Shown: positions 7,896 to 17,681 of the stretch, one piece after another | Layout: each line of letters opens with the position of its first letter | How positions within the stretch are numbered: the stretch's first letter is position 1 | NCBI RefSeq assembly: GCF_001598235.1 | Contig: NZ_BCYO01000006.1 | Coordinates: 1 to 64,000 of the forward strand | DNA: 64,000 nucleotides | Source: Polaromonas jejuensis NBRC 106434 | GTDB taxonomy: Bacteria; Pseudomonadota; Gammaproteobacteria; Burkholderiales; Burkholderiaceae_C | Direction: 5' to 3' | Notes under the pieces: model-generated | What the model was told of the DNA's origin: nothing | The model's database searches: none | Seen by the model: the letters and a program-made list of their open reading frames with translations, nothing else | Program-made: the position numbers and the translations under genes

Positions 7896-7920
7896 AAAAG
7901 CCCCGATTTACGGGGCTTTT
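7896..7920 (-). terminator. Rho-independent terminator after tRNA-Ser
   Basis: A perfect 10-bp stem, AAAAGCCCCG (7896-7905) and CGGGGCTTTT (7911-7920), with a 5-nt loop. A T-run follows on the minus strand, so it can end transcripts reading from tRNA-Ser; the A/T-symmetric stem could also act on the plus strand. Confidence 0.75.
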
Positions 7921-7963
7921 AGGGCATTTTCGGTACGTCGTAGAACGATGTGATATGCATTTC

Positions 7964-8053
<90 letters not shown>

Positions 8054-8094
8054 TGTGTCGAGCCCAGATTCTAGCAGGCTGCTGGCCGGGCTTT

Positions 8095-8189
8095 TCAGGC
8101 CGCCGCAGAAAGAACGGTCATGCCGCCCAGATAAGAAGGCTGCAGGACGGCTGGAACCGCCACGCTGCCGTTGGCGCGCTGGTAATTTT
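8095..8189 (-). pseudogene. Vestigial second copy of the SerS C-terminus
   Basis: In the minus-strand frame ending at the TGA 8097-8095 the sequence reads NYQRANGSVAVPAVLQPSY, then LGGMTVLSAAA and stop. The intact serS ends [19 protein letters not shown], then [11 protein letters not shown]. The two are about 30 residues long and clearly homologous but diverged, and the codon before the Asn in the vestige is TAA. The relic lies between the stop of serS and tRNA-Ser. It is most simply the end of an older or foreign serS left after recombination or element insertion at the gene's 3' end. Confidence 0.8.
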
Positions 8190-8242
8190 AGTTTCGGCCG
8201 CTTCGCTTAACTTCGCTGCGCGAAGATTAGCCTTCACTGAAA

Positions 8243-9667
<1,425 letters not shown>

Positions 9668-9670
9668 TTA

Positions 9671-9760
9671 TTGGGGTCAGACACCAATTTCGCTGCGGTG
9701 CATTGCACCGCACCCTCCGGGCGAGCCGAAGGCTCGGTGAATTTGGGCTCTGACCCCAAA
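9671..9760. repeat. Inverted-repeat element with TTGGGGTCAGA ends
   Basis: Outer arms TTGGGGTCAGACACCAATTT (9671-9690) and its near-complement at 9740-9759 flank two smaller hairpins (GCGGTGCATTGCACCGC and GAGCCGAAGGCTC). Similar TTGGGGTCAGA-bounded intergenic palindromes occur in many betaproteobacteria and are probably mobilised by REP-associated Y1 transposases; that link is from general knowledge. Confidence 0.65.
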
Positions 9761-9839
9761 AACCCTCCTGCGCTCCGTGCGCCTTGCCCCGCATCCCGAC
9801 AATCGAATTTCTAGAAGCCCCTTTTGTGCCAATTTAACT

Positions 9840-10781
9840 TCAGACAAGCGACGCCGGGTCCACATTGGCGCCGCAAACAATCAGGCAGACCTTCTCGTCG
9901 GGCCGGGGCCTGTAACGGCCGCTGTGCAGTGCCGCCAGCGGCAGGGCCGCGGCGGGCTCGACGGCCAGCTTCAACTCTTTCCAGAGCCACAGCTGCGCCT
10001 CGCGTATCGATTCGTCGGTGAGCAGCAGCGCATCCCGCACATGGGCCTGGGTGGCCTGCCAGCCCAGCTCGCCGATGCGTTTGGCGCCCAGCGAATCGGC
10101 GGCCACGCCGCTGACGGCGACGTCCACCGGCCGGCCCGCCTCGCGGGCCCGGAACAAGGTGGGGGCCAGTTCGGGCTCCAGCGCCACCACGCGGCTGCGC
10201 TGCTCAAACCAGCCGGCCACGCCGCCAATCAGGCCACCGCCACCCACGCTGACCAGCACGGCATCGGGCAGGCCGCCCTGCTGCTCGATCTCCAGCGCCA
10301 GGGTGCCGGCGCCAACCAGCACTTCGGGCTGGTCATAGGCATGCGTGAGCAGCGCCCCGGTTTGCTGCTGGCGGGCCAGGCAGGCCTGCAGTGCATCGGA
10401 ATAAGCGGCACCGGTTACCACAACCTGCGCGCCCAGCGCGGCGAGCTTGGCGCGCTTGGCGGGCGGTGACACCTCGGGCACAAACACCTCGCAGCGCACA
10501 CCCAGCGCCTTGGCCGCGGCGGCGGTGGCAATGCCGGCATTGCCGCCCGAGGCCACAATCACGCCGCTGGGCGGAATCGGGTTGGACAACAGGCGGTTGA
10601 GCATGCCGCGCGCCTTGAAGCTGCCGCCGGTCTGCAGATGCTCGAGCTTGAGCCAGACTTCAGCACAGGCCACGCCCAGCGCCTGGCCGGGCAGCTTCCA
10701 CAGTGGTGTTTGACGAATAAAGTGGCTGTAGCCCTCGCTGAACAAGCGCTGACAGCTCTCAATTTGATAGCGGCTAAGCAT
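9840..10781 (-). CDS. PLP-dependent threonine/serine dehydratase family protein
   Basis: A 313-residue fold-type II PLP enzyme that would deaminate threonine or serine to the 2-oxo acid. Visible are GGSFKARG with the Schiff-base lysine at about residue 56, the phosphate-side SGGNAGIA loop, and the glycine-rich cofactor-phosphate loop SVGGGGLIGG. There is no C-terminal ACT regulatory domain, so it is of the catabolic/short type. ATG at 10781 is chosen; a TTG two codons upstream is also possible. The gene follows ispH with a small overlap or no gap. Residues 4-22 are encoded by a copy of the dispersed repeat (10717-10771), so the true functional N-terminus may begin later. Confidence 0.85.
   Translation of the reverse strand: MLSRYQIESCQRLFSEGYSHFIRQTPLWKLPGQALGVACAEVWLKLEHLQTGGSFKARGMLNRLLSNPIPPSGVIVASGGNAGIATAAAAKALGVRCEVFVPEVSPPAKRAKLAALGAQVVVTGAAYSDALQACLARQQQTGALLTHAYDQPEVLVGAGTLALEIEQQGGLPDAVLVSVGGGGLIGGVAGWFEQRSRVVALEPELAPTLFRAREAGRPVDVAVSGVAADSLGAKRIGELGWQATQAHVRDALLLTDESIREAQLWLWKELKLAVEPAAALPLAALHSGRYRPRPDEKVCLIVCGANVDPASLV
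10717..10771 (-). repeat. Dispersed GCTAT-type repeat, copy 1 (inside dehydratase gene)
   Basis: Read on the minus strand: GCTATCAAATTGAGAGCTG, then TCAGCGCTTGTTC, then AGGGCTACAGCC and ACTTTATT. This matches the intergenic copies at 13860 and 46371. It encodes residues 4-22 of the dehydratase. Confidence 0.65.
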
Positions 10782-10787
10782 CGGCAA

Positions 10788-11789
10788 TCAGGGCAGATGG
10801 TGCAGCTGGCTGTCGCTGACATCCAGCGTATGGCCCTGGGCGTCGACCTTCAGGCCCTTGGGCAGCGGGAACTTGATGGTTTCCTCGATGCCGTCCATCT
10901 TGCGCACCGACACGGCGCCCAGCGCGCGCATGCGGTCTATCACCTGCTTGACCAGGATCTCCGGCGCCGAGGCGCCCGCCGTCAGGCCGACCCGGCTCTT
11001 GCCCTCGAACCACGCTTCCTGCAGCTCGCTGGCATCATCGACCATGTAGGCCTCGGTGCCCAGCTTGACGGCCAGCTCGCGCAGGCGGTTGCTGTTGGAG
11101 CTGGTCGGGCTGCCGACCACGATCAGGATGTCGACCTGCGGGCTGAGCACCTTGACGGCGTCCTGCCGGTTTTGCGTGGCGTAGCAGATGTCCTGCTGCT
11201 TGGGCGAGCGCACCTGCGGAAAGCGCGCCTTCACGGCCGCGCTGATTTCGGCGGCATCGTCCACGCTGAGCGTGGTTTGCGTGACCACGGCCAGCCGCTC
11301 GGTCTGCAGCGGCGCGATGCGCGCCACGTCAGCCACGTCTTCCACCAGGTGGATGCCGCTGTCGAGCTGGCCCATGGTGCCTTCCACTTCGGGATGGCCC
11401 TTGTGGCCGATCATGATGAATTCGTAGCCTTCCTTGTGCAGCTTGGCCACTTCCACATGCACCTTGGTCACCAGCGGGCAGGTGGCGTCAAAAATCTGGA
11501 AGCCGCGCGCGGCCGCTTCCTGCTGCACGGCCTTGCTCACGCCATGCGCGCTGAACACCAGCGTGGCGCCGGGTGGCACGTCGGACAGCTCCTCGATGAA
11601 GATCGCGCCCTTGGCCTTGAGCTCGTTGACCACATAGGTGTTGTGCACGATCTCGTGGCGCACGTAAATCGGCGCGCCGAACTTGGTCAGCGCCCGCTCG
11701 ACGATTTCAATGGCCCGGTCCACGCCGGCGCAAAAACCGCGCGGCTCGGCCAGCAAAATCTCTTCCAGCTGCTTGTTGGCAACGCTCAT
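10788..11789 (-). CDS. ispH: 4-hydroxy-3-methylbut-2-enyl diphosphate reductase
   Basis: IspH (LytB), the last enzyme of the non-mevalonate isoprenoid pathway, reduces HMBPP to isopentenyl and dimethylallyl diphosphates with a [4Fe-4S] cluster. Length 333 aa is typical. The three cluster cysteines are in [23 protein letters not shown] and [10 protein letters not shown]; substrate-contact motifs [24 protein letters not shown] and [10 protein letters not shown] are all present. Its start overlaps the end of fkpB by four bases (ATGA), and the fkpB-ispH order is also seen in E. coli. Probably translationally coupled to fkpB. Confidence 0.97.
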   Translation of the reverse strand: MSVANKQLEEILLAEPRGFCAGVDRAIEIVERALTKFGAPIYVRHEIVHNTYVVNELKAKGAIFIEELSDVPPGATLVFSAHGVSKAVQQEAAARGFQIFDATCPLVTKVHVEVAKLHKEGYEFIMIGHKGHPEVEGTMGQLDSGIHLVEDVADVARIAPLQTERLAVVTQTTLSVDDAAEISAAVKARFPQVRSPKQQDICYATQNRQDAVKVLSPQVDILIVVGSPTSSNSNRLRELAVKLGTEAYMVDDASELQEAWFEGKSRVGLTAGASAPEILVKQVIDRMRALGAVSVRKMDGIEETIKFPLPKGLKVDAQGHTLDVSDSQLHHLP

Positions 11790-12289
11790 AGCACACCAAT
11801 CACATGCACTTCAAACACCACGGGCTGGCCGGCCAGGGGGTGGTTGAAATCAAACTGCACGGCCTGCCTGCCCTTTTCGCCCTCTTGGACCTGCTGCACC
11901 GCGCCGGCGTACTGGCCCATGCCGTCGGGCGTGGGGAACTGCACCACATCACCGACCTGGTACTGCTCGTCAGGGTCACCCAGCTCGTTGAGCAGCTTGC
12001 GCGCCACCCACTGCACCAGGTCCGGGTTGCGCTCGCCAAAGGCCTCGCCGGCCGCCAACTCGAACTGCGTGCGCGTGCCTTCGGCCAGGCCCAGCAGGCG
12101 CTGCTCGATGGCCGGTGACAGCTCGCCCGTGCCCAGGCTCAGGGTGGCCGGCTTGCCGCCAAAGGTGTTGATGATGTCGGCGCCGTCCGGCCCGGCCATG
12201 CGGTAATGCAGGGTCAGGAAGGAGCCTGGCTGAACGAGGGGCGGCGCCGCAGGGGCGACGCAATGAGCGGATGATTCCACGGTAGACAT
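11786..12289 (-). CDS. fkpB: FKBP-type peptidyl-prolyl isomerase, SlpA/FkpB type
   Basis: A 167-residue cytoplasmic FKBP-family isomerase. The FKBP half-domain ([21 protein letters not shown] and [17 protein letters not shown]) is interrupted by the insert-in-flap chaperone domain ([30 protein letters not shown]), and the FKBP part resumes with [20 protein letters not shown]. That organisation is the SlyD/SlpA class. It has no histidine-rich metal tail, which argues for SlpA rather than SlyD. It is the first gene of a fkpB-ispH unit on the minus strand and is divergent from radC. Confidence 0.92.
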   Translation of the reverse strand: MSTVESSAHCVAPAAPPLVQPGSFLTLHYRMAGPDGADIINTFGGKPATLSLGTGELSPAIEQRLLGLAEGTRTQFELAAGEAFGERNPDLVQWVARKLLNELGDPDEQYQVGDVVQFPTPDGMGQYAGAVQQVQEGEKGRQAVQFDFNHPLAGQPVVFEVHVIGVL

Positions 12290-12471
12290 AGGACTTTCGG
12301 GGCCGCCCAGGGACGGCTGACAACTGTTTGTAAACTGCCTCTATTGTAGAAAGCAAGCCTTACCCGGACCCTTACCCCCAATTAAGCCCGACCATTAGCC
12401 CGCCTTTTGGCCTTTTCCGCGGCCTTGAATGGCCTTTAACCGCCCTGCCCCTCTACCCGAGCCGTTTCACC

Positions 12472-13146
12472 ATGCTTCTCAAAGACCTGCCCGAGGATGC
12501 CCGCCCGCGTGAAAAGCTGCTGGCCCGCGGCCCCGGCGCGCTCGGCGACGCCGAACTGCTGGCCCTGCTGCTGCGCACCGGCCTGCCCGGCAAGAATGCG
12601 CTGCAAATGGGCCAGGAGCTGCTGGATGATTTCGGCGGCGTGGCCGGCCTGCTGCACACCGGACCCGAAGCGCTCAAAAGCATCAAGGGCCTGGGCCCGG
12701 CCAAGCGCGCCGAACTGGTGGCGGTGCTGGAACTGGCACGCCGCGCCCTGGCCGAGGAGCTGAAGGAAAAGCCCCTGTTCGCCACCCCGCAAGCCGTGCG
12801 CGACTACCTGCAACTGCAGCTGGGCAGCCGCACGCATGAGATTTTTGCGGTGCTGTTCCTGGACAGCCAGCACCGGCTGATCGCGCTGGAGGAATTGTTC
12901 CGCGGCACACTGACCCAGACCAGCGTCTACCCGCGCGAGGTCGTGGTGCGGGCGCTGGCCCTGCATGCCGCCAGCGTGGTGCTGGCCCACAACCACCCCA
13001 GCGGCGCCGCCCAGCCCTCGCGCGCCGACGAGGCGCTCACGCAAACGCTCAAGGCCGCGCTGGCACTGGTGGATGTGCGCGTGCTCGACCATTTTGTGGT
13101 GACCAGCAGCCAGGCCGTTTCCATGGCCGAGCTGGGCCTGCTATAG
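12472..13146 (+). CDS. radC: RadC-like JAB/MPN domain protein
   Basis: A 224-residue protein of the RadC (YicR) family. An N-terminal helix-hairpin-helix part (residues 1-80, with [20 protein letters not shown] and [13 protein letters not shown]) is followed by the JAMM metalloprotease-like domain with E ([16 protein letters not shown] region), HNHPSG and a downstream Asp. The zinc-site residues look intact. Its cellular role is unresolved; an early DNA repair assignment is not secure. It is transcribed divergently from fkpB and is followed 11 bases later by the Smr gene, so the two probably form an operon. Confidence 0.93.
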   Translation: MLLKDLPEDARPREKLLARGPGALGDAELLALLLRTGLPGKNALQMGQELLDDFGGVAGLLHTGPEALKSIKGLGPAKRAELVAVLELARRALAEELKEKPLFATPQAVRDYLQLQLGSRTHEIFAVLFLDSQHRLIALEELFRGTLTQTSVYPREVVVRALALHAASVVLAHNHPSGAAQPSRADEALTQTLKAALALVDVRVLDHFVVTSSQAVSMAELGLL

Positions 13147-13157
13147 AAGTCCCGCGC

Positions 13158-13823
13158 ATGAAAAAGCCCGCCCTCAAAAGCCTGCAGGACCTGTTGGCCG
13201 TCAAGCAGGAGATAGCCGCCCGCGCCCAGCGGGAGAAAGAACTCGCGGCGGCCCGGCTGGCCGCGGCCGCCCAGGCCAGGGCCGAAAAAGAGCTGTTCTC
13301 CCGCGCCGTCGGCCCGGTCCAGGCCTTGCCCGCCAAGCACCGGCCTGGCCATCCGGGTCACAGCGCCCACCTGCCGCGGGAGCAGGCGCCGCCGATTCCC
13401 GTGCAGCAGCAACGCGACGAACTGGCCGTGATGCAGGAGGCCATCTCCGACGAATTCGACGTGGAAAGCCTGCTGCACACCGATGAATCACTGAGTTTCA
13501 GGCGGCCCGGCATGGGGCCCGACGTGGTCCGCAAGCTGCGCCGGGGCGGCTGGAGCATTCAGGGCCAGCTCGACCTGCACGGCCTGCGCCGCGAAGCGGC
13601 GCGGGAAAGCCTGGCGCAATTCATCCGCGACGCCCTCAAGATGGGCTGGCGCTGCGTGCGCGTGGTGCACGGCAAAGGCCTGGGCTCGCCCGGCAAGACG
13701 CCGGTGCTCAAGGGCAAGGTGCAGAGCTGGCTGATCCAGAAGCAGGAGGTGCTGGCCTTTGTGCAGGCGCGTCCGGCCGAGGGCGGCGCCGGAGCGCTGG
13801 TGGTGCTGCTGGCGCAGGGTTGA
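13158..13823 (+). CDS. Smr-domain protein
   Basis: A 221-residue protein whose C-terminal 85 residues are an Smr (small MutS-related) domain. The diagnostic motifs are LDLHGL and VVHGKGLGSPGKTPVLKG, and the domain ends in strand-rich GGAGALVVLL. The N-terminal half is charged and coiled-coil-like (QEIAARAQREKELAAARLAA). Smr domains bind or nick nucleic acids in MutS2 and act in RNA cleavage in other proteins; the stand-alone bacterial class (SmrA/SmrB type) includes a ribosome-rescue nuclease in E. coli. Which applies here cannot be told from sequence. It follows radC by 11 bases. Confidence 0.88.
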   Translation: MKKPALKSLQDLLAVKQEIAARAQREKELAAARLAAAAQARAEKELFSRAVGPVQALPAKHRPGHPGHSAHLPREQAPPIPVQQQRDELAVMQEAISDEFDVESLLHTDESLSFRRPGMGPDVVRKLRRGGWSIQGQLDLHGLRREAARESLAQFIRDALKMGWRCVRVVHGKGLGSPGKTPVLKGKVQSWLIQKQEVLAFVQARPAEGGAGALVVLLAQG

Positions 13824-13859
13824 CGCGCGGGCCGGCCGCTTATGCCCGCCGCCCAAATC

Positions 13860-13915
13860 GCTATCGATTCAATAGCTTGATGCGCCCGCCCATCAAGGGC
13901 TGCTGGCATTTTTTA
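13860..13915 (+). repeat. Dispersed GCTAT-type repeat, copy 2
   Basis: Intergenic copy reading GCTATCGATTCAATAGCTTG, ATGCGCCC, CATCAAGGGCTGCTGGCATT, TTTT. It lies between the convergent Smr and LuxR genes. Confidence 0.7.
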
Positions 13916-13926
13916 TGAAATTGGGG

Positions 13927-14787
13927 CTATCCGGCCGGGCACGGCGATGGCCAGTCGATGTCGCCATGGCCGCGGTAGGGCTCGCGCAAGCCCGCATGAT
14001 CGCGGCTCGCCAGCGCGCGCATCACCGCCGCGGTGCGCGTTTCCACACCCAGCTTCACATAGACATGCTCCAGGTGCTTTTGCACGGTGCGCGGGCTGAT
14101 GGACAGCAAGGCCGCGATCTCGGCATCCGTCTTGCCGCAGGCCAGCCAGTGCATCACCTCGCCCTCGCGCAGCGTCAGCCCCGGCGGACCGAGCTCGGGC
14201 GCCGCCGCCCCCCTCGGCGGTTCAGCGGTCAGCGGCGCAGCGCCGGCCGGCGCGGCGGCGGCCTGGCGCGCGTGCTGGTACAGAAAGGCCAGATGCGGGC
14301 GCAGCAACTCGAGCCGCTCGCGGTCGCGGTCGCCGAAGTCCGGTCCGCGCCGGTTCAGCACCACGCTCACCAGCGTTCGGTGGTCCCTGAAAAGCGGCAC
14401 CGCGATCGCGTACTCGAGTCCGGTGCGCCGGTCGTGGTCGTCATACGGGGCGCTGCGCGGAAGGTCATGCCGGCTCACCGGGCCGGAGAGGCGGCGCGTC
14501 AGCAAGCCGCCTTCGAGGCCATGGTGGCGCACCGGCGGGTGCTCGAAAAAATGCCGGTCGAAGCCGGCGATCTCGTCGGCCCCCTGGCGCACGCCGGGCA
14601 GGCCCAGCACCTGGCGGTGGCCGGTGAACAGGTCGCAGACCGACAGCGTGGTGAGTTCGGCAGCCACATAGTCACTCAGCGCCCGCACCGCCGCGCGGGC
14701 AAAGCTCTCGACGTCGCCCGCCTGCGCCTCGATACGCATGAGCACCCGCAGGGCGCCGGCGTAGTCGTTTTGGGTGAGGTGGTTCAT
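13927..14787 (-). CDS. LuxR-family transcriptional regulator with N-terminal GAF-like sensor
   Basis: A 286-residue regulator. Residues 1-180 resemble a GAF/PAS-type sensor (VRALSDYVAAELTTLSVCDL and EYAIAVPLFRDHRTLVSVVL) and are joined by an Ala/Pro-rich linker to a C-terminal LuxR helix-turn-helix, GLTLREGEVMHWLACGKTD followed by ISPRTVQKHLEHVYVKLGV. ATG at 14787 has GGAA at suitable spacing; an ATG ten codons upstream lacks one. No receiver domain or phosphorylation aspartate pattern is present. The gene is divergent from the methyltransferase relic and oxidase at 15-16.7 kb, which may be its targets (inference). The ligand is unknown. Confidence 0.85.
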   Translation of the reverse strand: MNHLTQNDYAGALRVLMRIEAQAGDVESFARAAVRALSDYVAAELTTLSVCDLFTGHRQVLGLPGVRQGADEIAGFDRHFFEHPPVRHHGLEGGLLTRRLSGPVSRHDLPRSAPYDDHDRRTGLEYAIAVPLFRDHRTLVSVVLNRRGPDFGDRDRERLELLRPHLAFLYQHARQAAAAPAGAAPLTAEPPRGAAAPELGPPGLTLREGEVMHWLACGKTDAEIAALLSISPRTVQKHLEHVYVKLGVETRTAAVMRALASRDHAGLREPYRGHGDIDWPSPCPAG

Positions 14788-14956
14788 GGCTTTTCCGCAC
14801 GGCTCAGGCATACGCATTGCTGCGTATTGGCGCCTGGCCCCGGCAGCTTCAGCATGTTGTTTCGGGCGGTACTTACCGGCCCAGTATAGGAAGCGCCCCG
14901 GGCCAGCGCAAGCTCGGCCAGCAGCAGAAAGTCAGGAATTGCCCAAGGAAAAAAAC

Positions 14957-15225
14957 ATGGCCATCGATGAAGCAAAACTCAACGCCTTCATGGGCCAGTT
15001 CGTGAACGATTTCGGCGCCGTGATGCATGCCGCGACCATCGTGGTCGGCGACCAGTTCGGCCTGTACAAGGCACTGGCCGAAGGGCCGGCCACGGCCGCG
15101 GAGTTGGCCCGCCCACCCAGACCGATGCGCGCTACCTGCGCGAATGGCTGTCGGCGCAGGCTGCCAGTGGTTACGTGTGTTACGAGCCCGAGGGCGAACG
15201 CTTATCGAATCGCTGTCCATTATCA
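14957..15225 (+). pseudogene. Truncated, frameshifted SAM-dependent methyltransferase
   Basis: ATG at 14957 follows an AAGGAA ribosome binding site. The first 50 residues (MAIDEAKLNAFMGQFVNDFG, VVGDQFGLYKALAEGPATAA) are the winged-helix dimerisation part of a class I methyltransferase. Near 15110 the frame breaks and continues one frame over as RTQTDARYLREWLSAQAASG, YVCYEPEGERLS, the next expected segment. The SAM-binding domain is then missing completely. Both a frameshift and a deletion are therefore visible. About 90 residues remain of some 350. Confidence 0.8.
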
Positions 15226-15316
15226 AAGCAGGCCTGGATCAGCGGTCGCGCCTTGCCGGCCTGCCAACTTCAGGCTCGCGGATGCGATCGCATCAGAATT
15301 CCGATGGAGGTGAATC

Positions 15317-16729
15317 ATGGCTGGACTGACAACGGAAATGCTCGACAACTTCAAGGCGACGCTGCGCGGACCGATGCTGCAGGCGGGCGACGACGGCTAC
15401 GACACCGCGCGCAGCATCTGGAACGCGATGATCGACCGCCGACCCAAGCTGATCGTGCGCGCTGCCGGCGTGGCCGACGTGATGGCCTCGGTCAACTTCG
15501 CGCGCCAGCATGAACTGCTGCTGGCGGTGCGCGGTGGCGGCCACAATATCGCCGGCAATGCGGTGTGCGACGGCGGCCTGATGCTCGACCTGTCGCTGAT
15601 GAAGTCGGTGCAGATCGCGCCGACTTCCCGGCGCGCCTATGTCGAGGCCGGCGCCACCTTGCGCGACTTCGACCACGAGGCGCAAGCCTTCGGGCTGGCC
15701 ACGCCGCTGGGCATCAACTCGACCACCGGGGTCGCCGGCCTGCCCCTGGGCGGCGGCTTCGGCTGGCTCAGCCGCCTGTACGGTCTGTCGGTCGACAACC
15801 TGGTCGCGGCCGAGATCGTCACCGCCGACGGCCATCTGGTGCGGGTCGATGCCGACGCCCATCCCGACCTGTTCTGGGCGATACGCGGCGGCGGCGGCAA
15901 TTTCGGCGTGGTGACGATGTTCGAATTCGCGCTGCATCCGGTCGGGCCGCAGGTGCTGGCCGGGCTGATCGTGTTCCCGCACGCCCAGGCCCAGCAGGTG
16001 CTGACGCAATACCACGCCTTTGTCCAGCGCATGCCGGATCGGCTCAATGTCTGGGCCGTGCTGCGGCAGGCGCCGCCGCTGCCCTTCCTGCCGAGCGAGG
16101 TGCACGGCCAGAACGTGGTGGTGCTGGCGCTGTGCTACCCCGGCGATGTCGACGAGGGCATGCGCCTGATCGCGCCGCTGCGCGGCTTCGGCCAGCCGCT
16201 CGGCGAACATGTCGGCCCGATGCCGTACAGCGCGTGGCAGCAGGCCTTCGACCCGCTCTTGACGCCGGGTACGCGCAATTACTGGAAGTCGCACAATTTC
16301 ACTGCGCTCAACGCCGATGCGATCGCCACCGTGGTGCGCTACGCCGGCGAGCTGCCGTCGCCACAGTGCGAAATCTTCCTCGGCCTGATCGGCGGCCAGG
16401 CCAGCCGCCCCGCCCCGGATGCGACCGCCTACCCGAACCGCGACACGCTGTATGCGATGAACGTGCACGCGCGCTGGGACGCGCCGGCCGAGGACGCCAA
16501 ATGCATCGCCTGGTCGCGCGAATTCCTGAGCGCGGCGGCACCGTATGCCAGCGGCAGCGTGTACGTCAACTTCCTGACCCAGGACGAAGGCGACCGCATC
16601 GCCGCCGCCTACGGGCCTAACTACCAGCGGCTGGTGCAGGTGAAGAACCAATACGATCCGGATAACCTGTTCCGGCAGAACCAGAACATCAAGCCGGATT
16701 TCAACCTGATTTTTGAAGCCCGTCCATGA
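15317..16729 (+). CDS. FAD-binding oxidoreductase of the berberine-bridge (BBE) family
   Basis: A 470-residue flavoprotein with an FAD_binding_4 domain (residues 35-205) and C-terminal BBE motif (YDPDNLFRQNQNIKP). RGGGHNIAG carries the His expected to be covalently linked to FAD; the second, cysteine attachment site of bicovalent members is replaced (GLPLGGGFGWLSR has no Cys), so single attachment is predicted. There is no signal peptide. Relatives oxidise sugars, alkaloids and other alcohols; the substrate here is unknown. ATG 15317 is preceded by GGAGGTG. It sits next to a decayed methyltransferase and upstream of a DUF1059 gene. Confidence 0.88.
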   Translation: MAGLTTEMLDNFKATLRGPMLQAGDDGYDTARSIWNAMIDRRPKLIVRAAGVADVMASVNFARQHELLLAVRGGGHNIAGNAVCDGGLMLDLSLMKSVQIAPTSRRAYVEAGATLRDFDHEAQAFGLATPLGINSTTGVAGLPLGGGFGWLSRLYGLSVDNLVAAEIVTADGHLVRVDADAHPDLFWAIRGGGGNFGVVTMFEFALHPVGPQVLAGLIVFPHAQAQQVLTQYHAFVQRMPDRLNVWAVLRQAPPLPFLPSEVHGQNVVVLALCYPGDVDEGMRLIAPLRGFGQPLGEHVGPMPYSAWQQAFDPLLTPGTRNYWKSHNFTALNADAIATVVRYAGELPSPQCEIFLGLIGGQASRPAPDATAYPNRDTLYAMNVHARWDAPAEDAKCIAWSREFLSAAAPYASGSVYVNFLTQDEGDRIAAAYGPNYQRLVQVKNQYDPDNLFRQNQNIKPDFNLIFEARP

Positions 16730-16740
16730 AAGGAGTCCCC

Positions 16741-16959
16741 ATGTCACGCCAATACATTGATTGCCGCGAATTCCCCAGCGCCACGAACTGCACCGTCGCG
16801 ATGTCGGCCGACAACGAGAAGGAATTGCTCGAAGCCGCCGTGCAGCATGCGGTCGCCGTGCACGGCCACGCCGACTCGCCGGATCTGCGCAAGCAGCTGA
16901 AATCCCTGTTCAAACCCGGCACGCCGCCGCTCAAGGTCGTGCCGGCCAAGGCCGCCTAG
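16741..16959 (+). CDS. DUF1059 small protein (72 aa)
   Basis: A small protein typical of DUF1059: an early DCREFPSATNCTVAMSADN motif with two cysteines, then a helix with ELLEAAVQHAVAVHGH. The start at 16741 is chosen because AAAGGAG lies just upstream; an ATG at 16726 would place that ribosome binding site inside the gene. It follows the BBE oxidase by 11 bases and is surely co-transcribed. The function of the family is not known; its close coupling to an oxidase may be meaningful. Confidence 0.8.
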   Translation: MSRQYIDCREFPSATNCTVAMSADNEKELLEAAVQHAVAVHGHADSPDLRKQLKSLFKPGTPPLKVVPAKAA

Positions 16960-17035
16960 CACCCATGCGGGCATAGCCCAGCCGTTTGAGTCTGGCGGGG
17001 TCAACACCGGCGTGCATGCCGGGGGGTGTCAGTGT

Positions 17036-17089
17036 GCTACTGATTTAATAGCTACCTGCACCCATGCTTAAAGGGGCTGGAGGCATTTT
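17036..17089 (+). repeat. Dispersed GCTAT-type repeat, copy 3
   Basis: Reads GCTACTGATTTAATAGCTAC, CTGCACCCATGCTTAAAGGG, GCTGGAGGCATTTT. It faces copy 4 at 17151-17205, forming a convergent pair between the DUF1059 and haemoglobin genes. Confidence 0.75.
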
Positions 17090-17150
17090 CACCAAGAAAT
17101 TCCCCTCTCAGACCGGCGCTTGTTGCGGGCGCCTGCTTCAATTCAAGCAT

Positions 17151-17205
17151 CAAACAAGCCTCTACCCCAATACCGACAGGCGCAAGCAGCTACGCTTTTA
17201 GTAGC
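17151..17205 (-). repeat. Dispersed GCTAT-type repeat, copy 4 (inverted)
   Basis: On the minus strand: GCTACTAAAAGCGTAGCTGC, TTGCGCCTGTCGGTATTGGG, GTAGAGGCTTGTTT. Together with copy 3 this 170-bp region is the whole content of the intergenic gap at 16960-17231. Confidence 0.7.
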
Positions 17206-17231
17206 AACTCGGCGCCATGAAGCGCCGGGGC

Positions 17232-17663
17232 TTATTCACCGCGGTTGCGCATCCAGTCGGCCGTCTGGAAAAACGAGGCATTGAGCCGGCTGCGCAAGGC
17301 CTCGTCCACGCCGGTCTCGATCATGGCCTGGTCCATGCAGGCCAGCCACTGGTCACGCTCGGCAATGCCTATGGCGCCGCCACCGGTTTGCTGCGGCATG
17401 TGGCGCATGCGCAGGCGCGGGTGGCCAAAGCGCTCGGTGTAATGCTGCGGCCCGCCCAGCCAGCCGCACAGAAACCAGAACAGGCGCTGGCGCGCGTTGT
17501 CCAGCGTGCTGCCATGCGCCGCGCGCAGCGCGGTGTAGGCCGGCTCCAGGTCCATCAGGTCATAAAAGCGCTCCACCAGCGCCTTGACGCGCTCTTCCCC
17601 GCCTATCCAGGCGTAGGGCGTTTCAAACGGCGGGTTGCCGGGCGGCTTTTCTTCGATTTGCAT
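17232..17663 (-). CDS. Group II truncated haemoglobin
   Basis: A 143-residue truncated globin (GlbO/trHbO class). Recognisable are ERFYDLMDLEPAY at the B/C region, the E-helix region LFWFLCGWLGGPQHYTERFG with the group II tryptophan and tyrosine, and the proximal histidine in GHPRLRMRHMP. Length and the extended PYAWIGG start fit group II. Such proteins bind oxygen or NO and are linked to oxidative and nitrosative stress; the role here is unknown. It is the downstream gene of a short minus-strand unit starting with the FtsX-type permease, 18 bases away. Confidence 0.9.
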   Translation of the reverse strand: MQIEEKPPGNPPFETPYAWIGGEERVKALVERFYDLMDLEPAYTALRAAHGSTLDNARQRLFWFLCGWLGGPQHYTERFGHPRLRMRHMPQQTGGGAIGIAERDQWLACMDQAMIETGVDEALRSRLNASFFQTADWMRNRGE

Positions 17664-17681
17664 AGATGTAAAGACAGTTAT

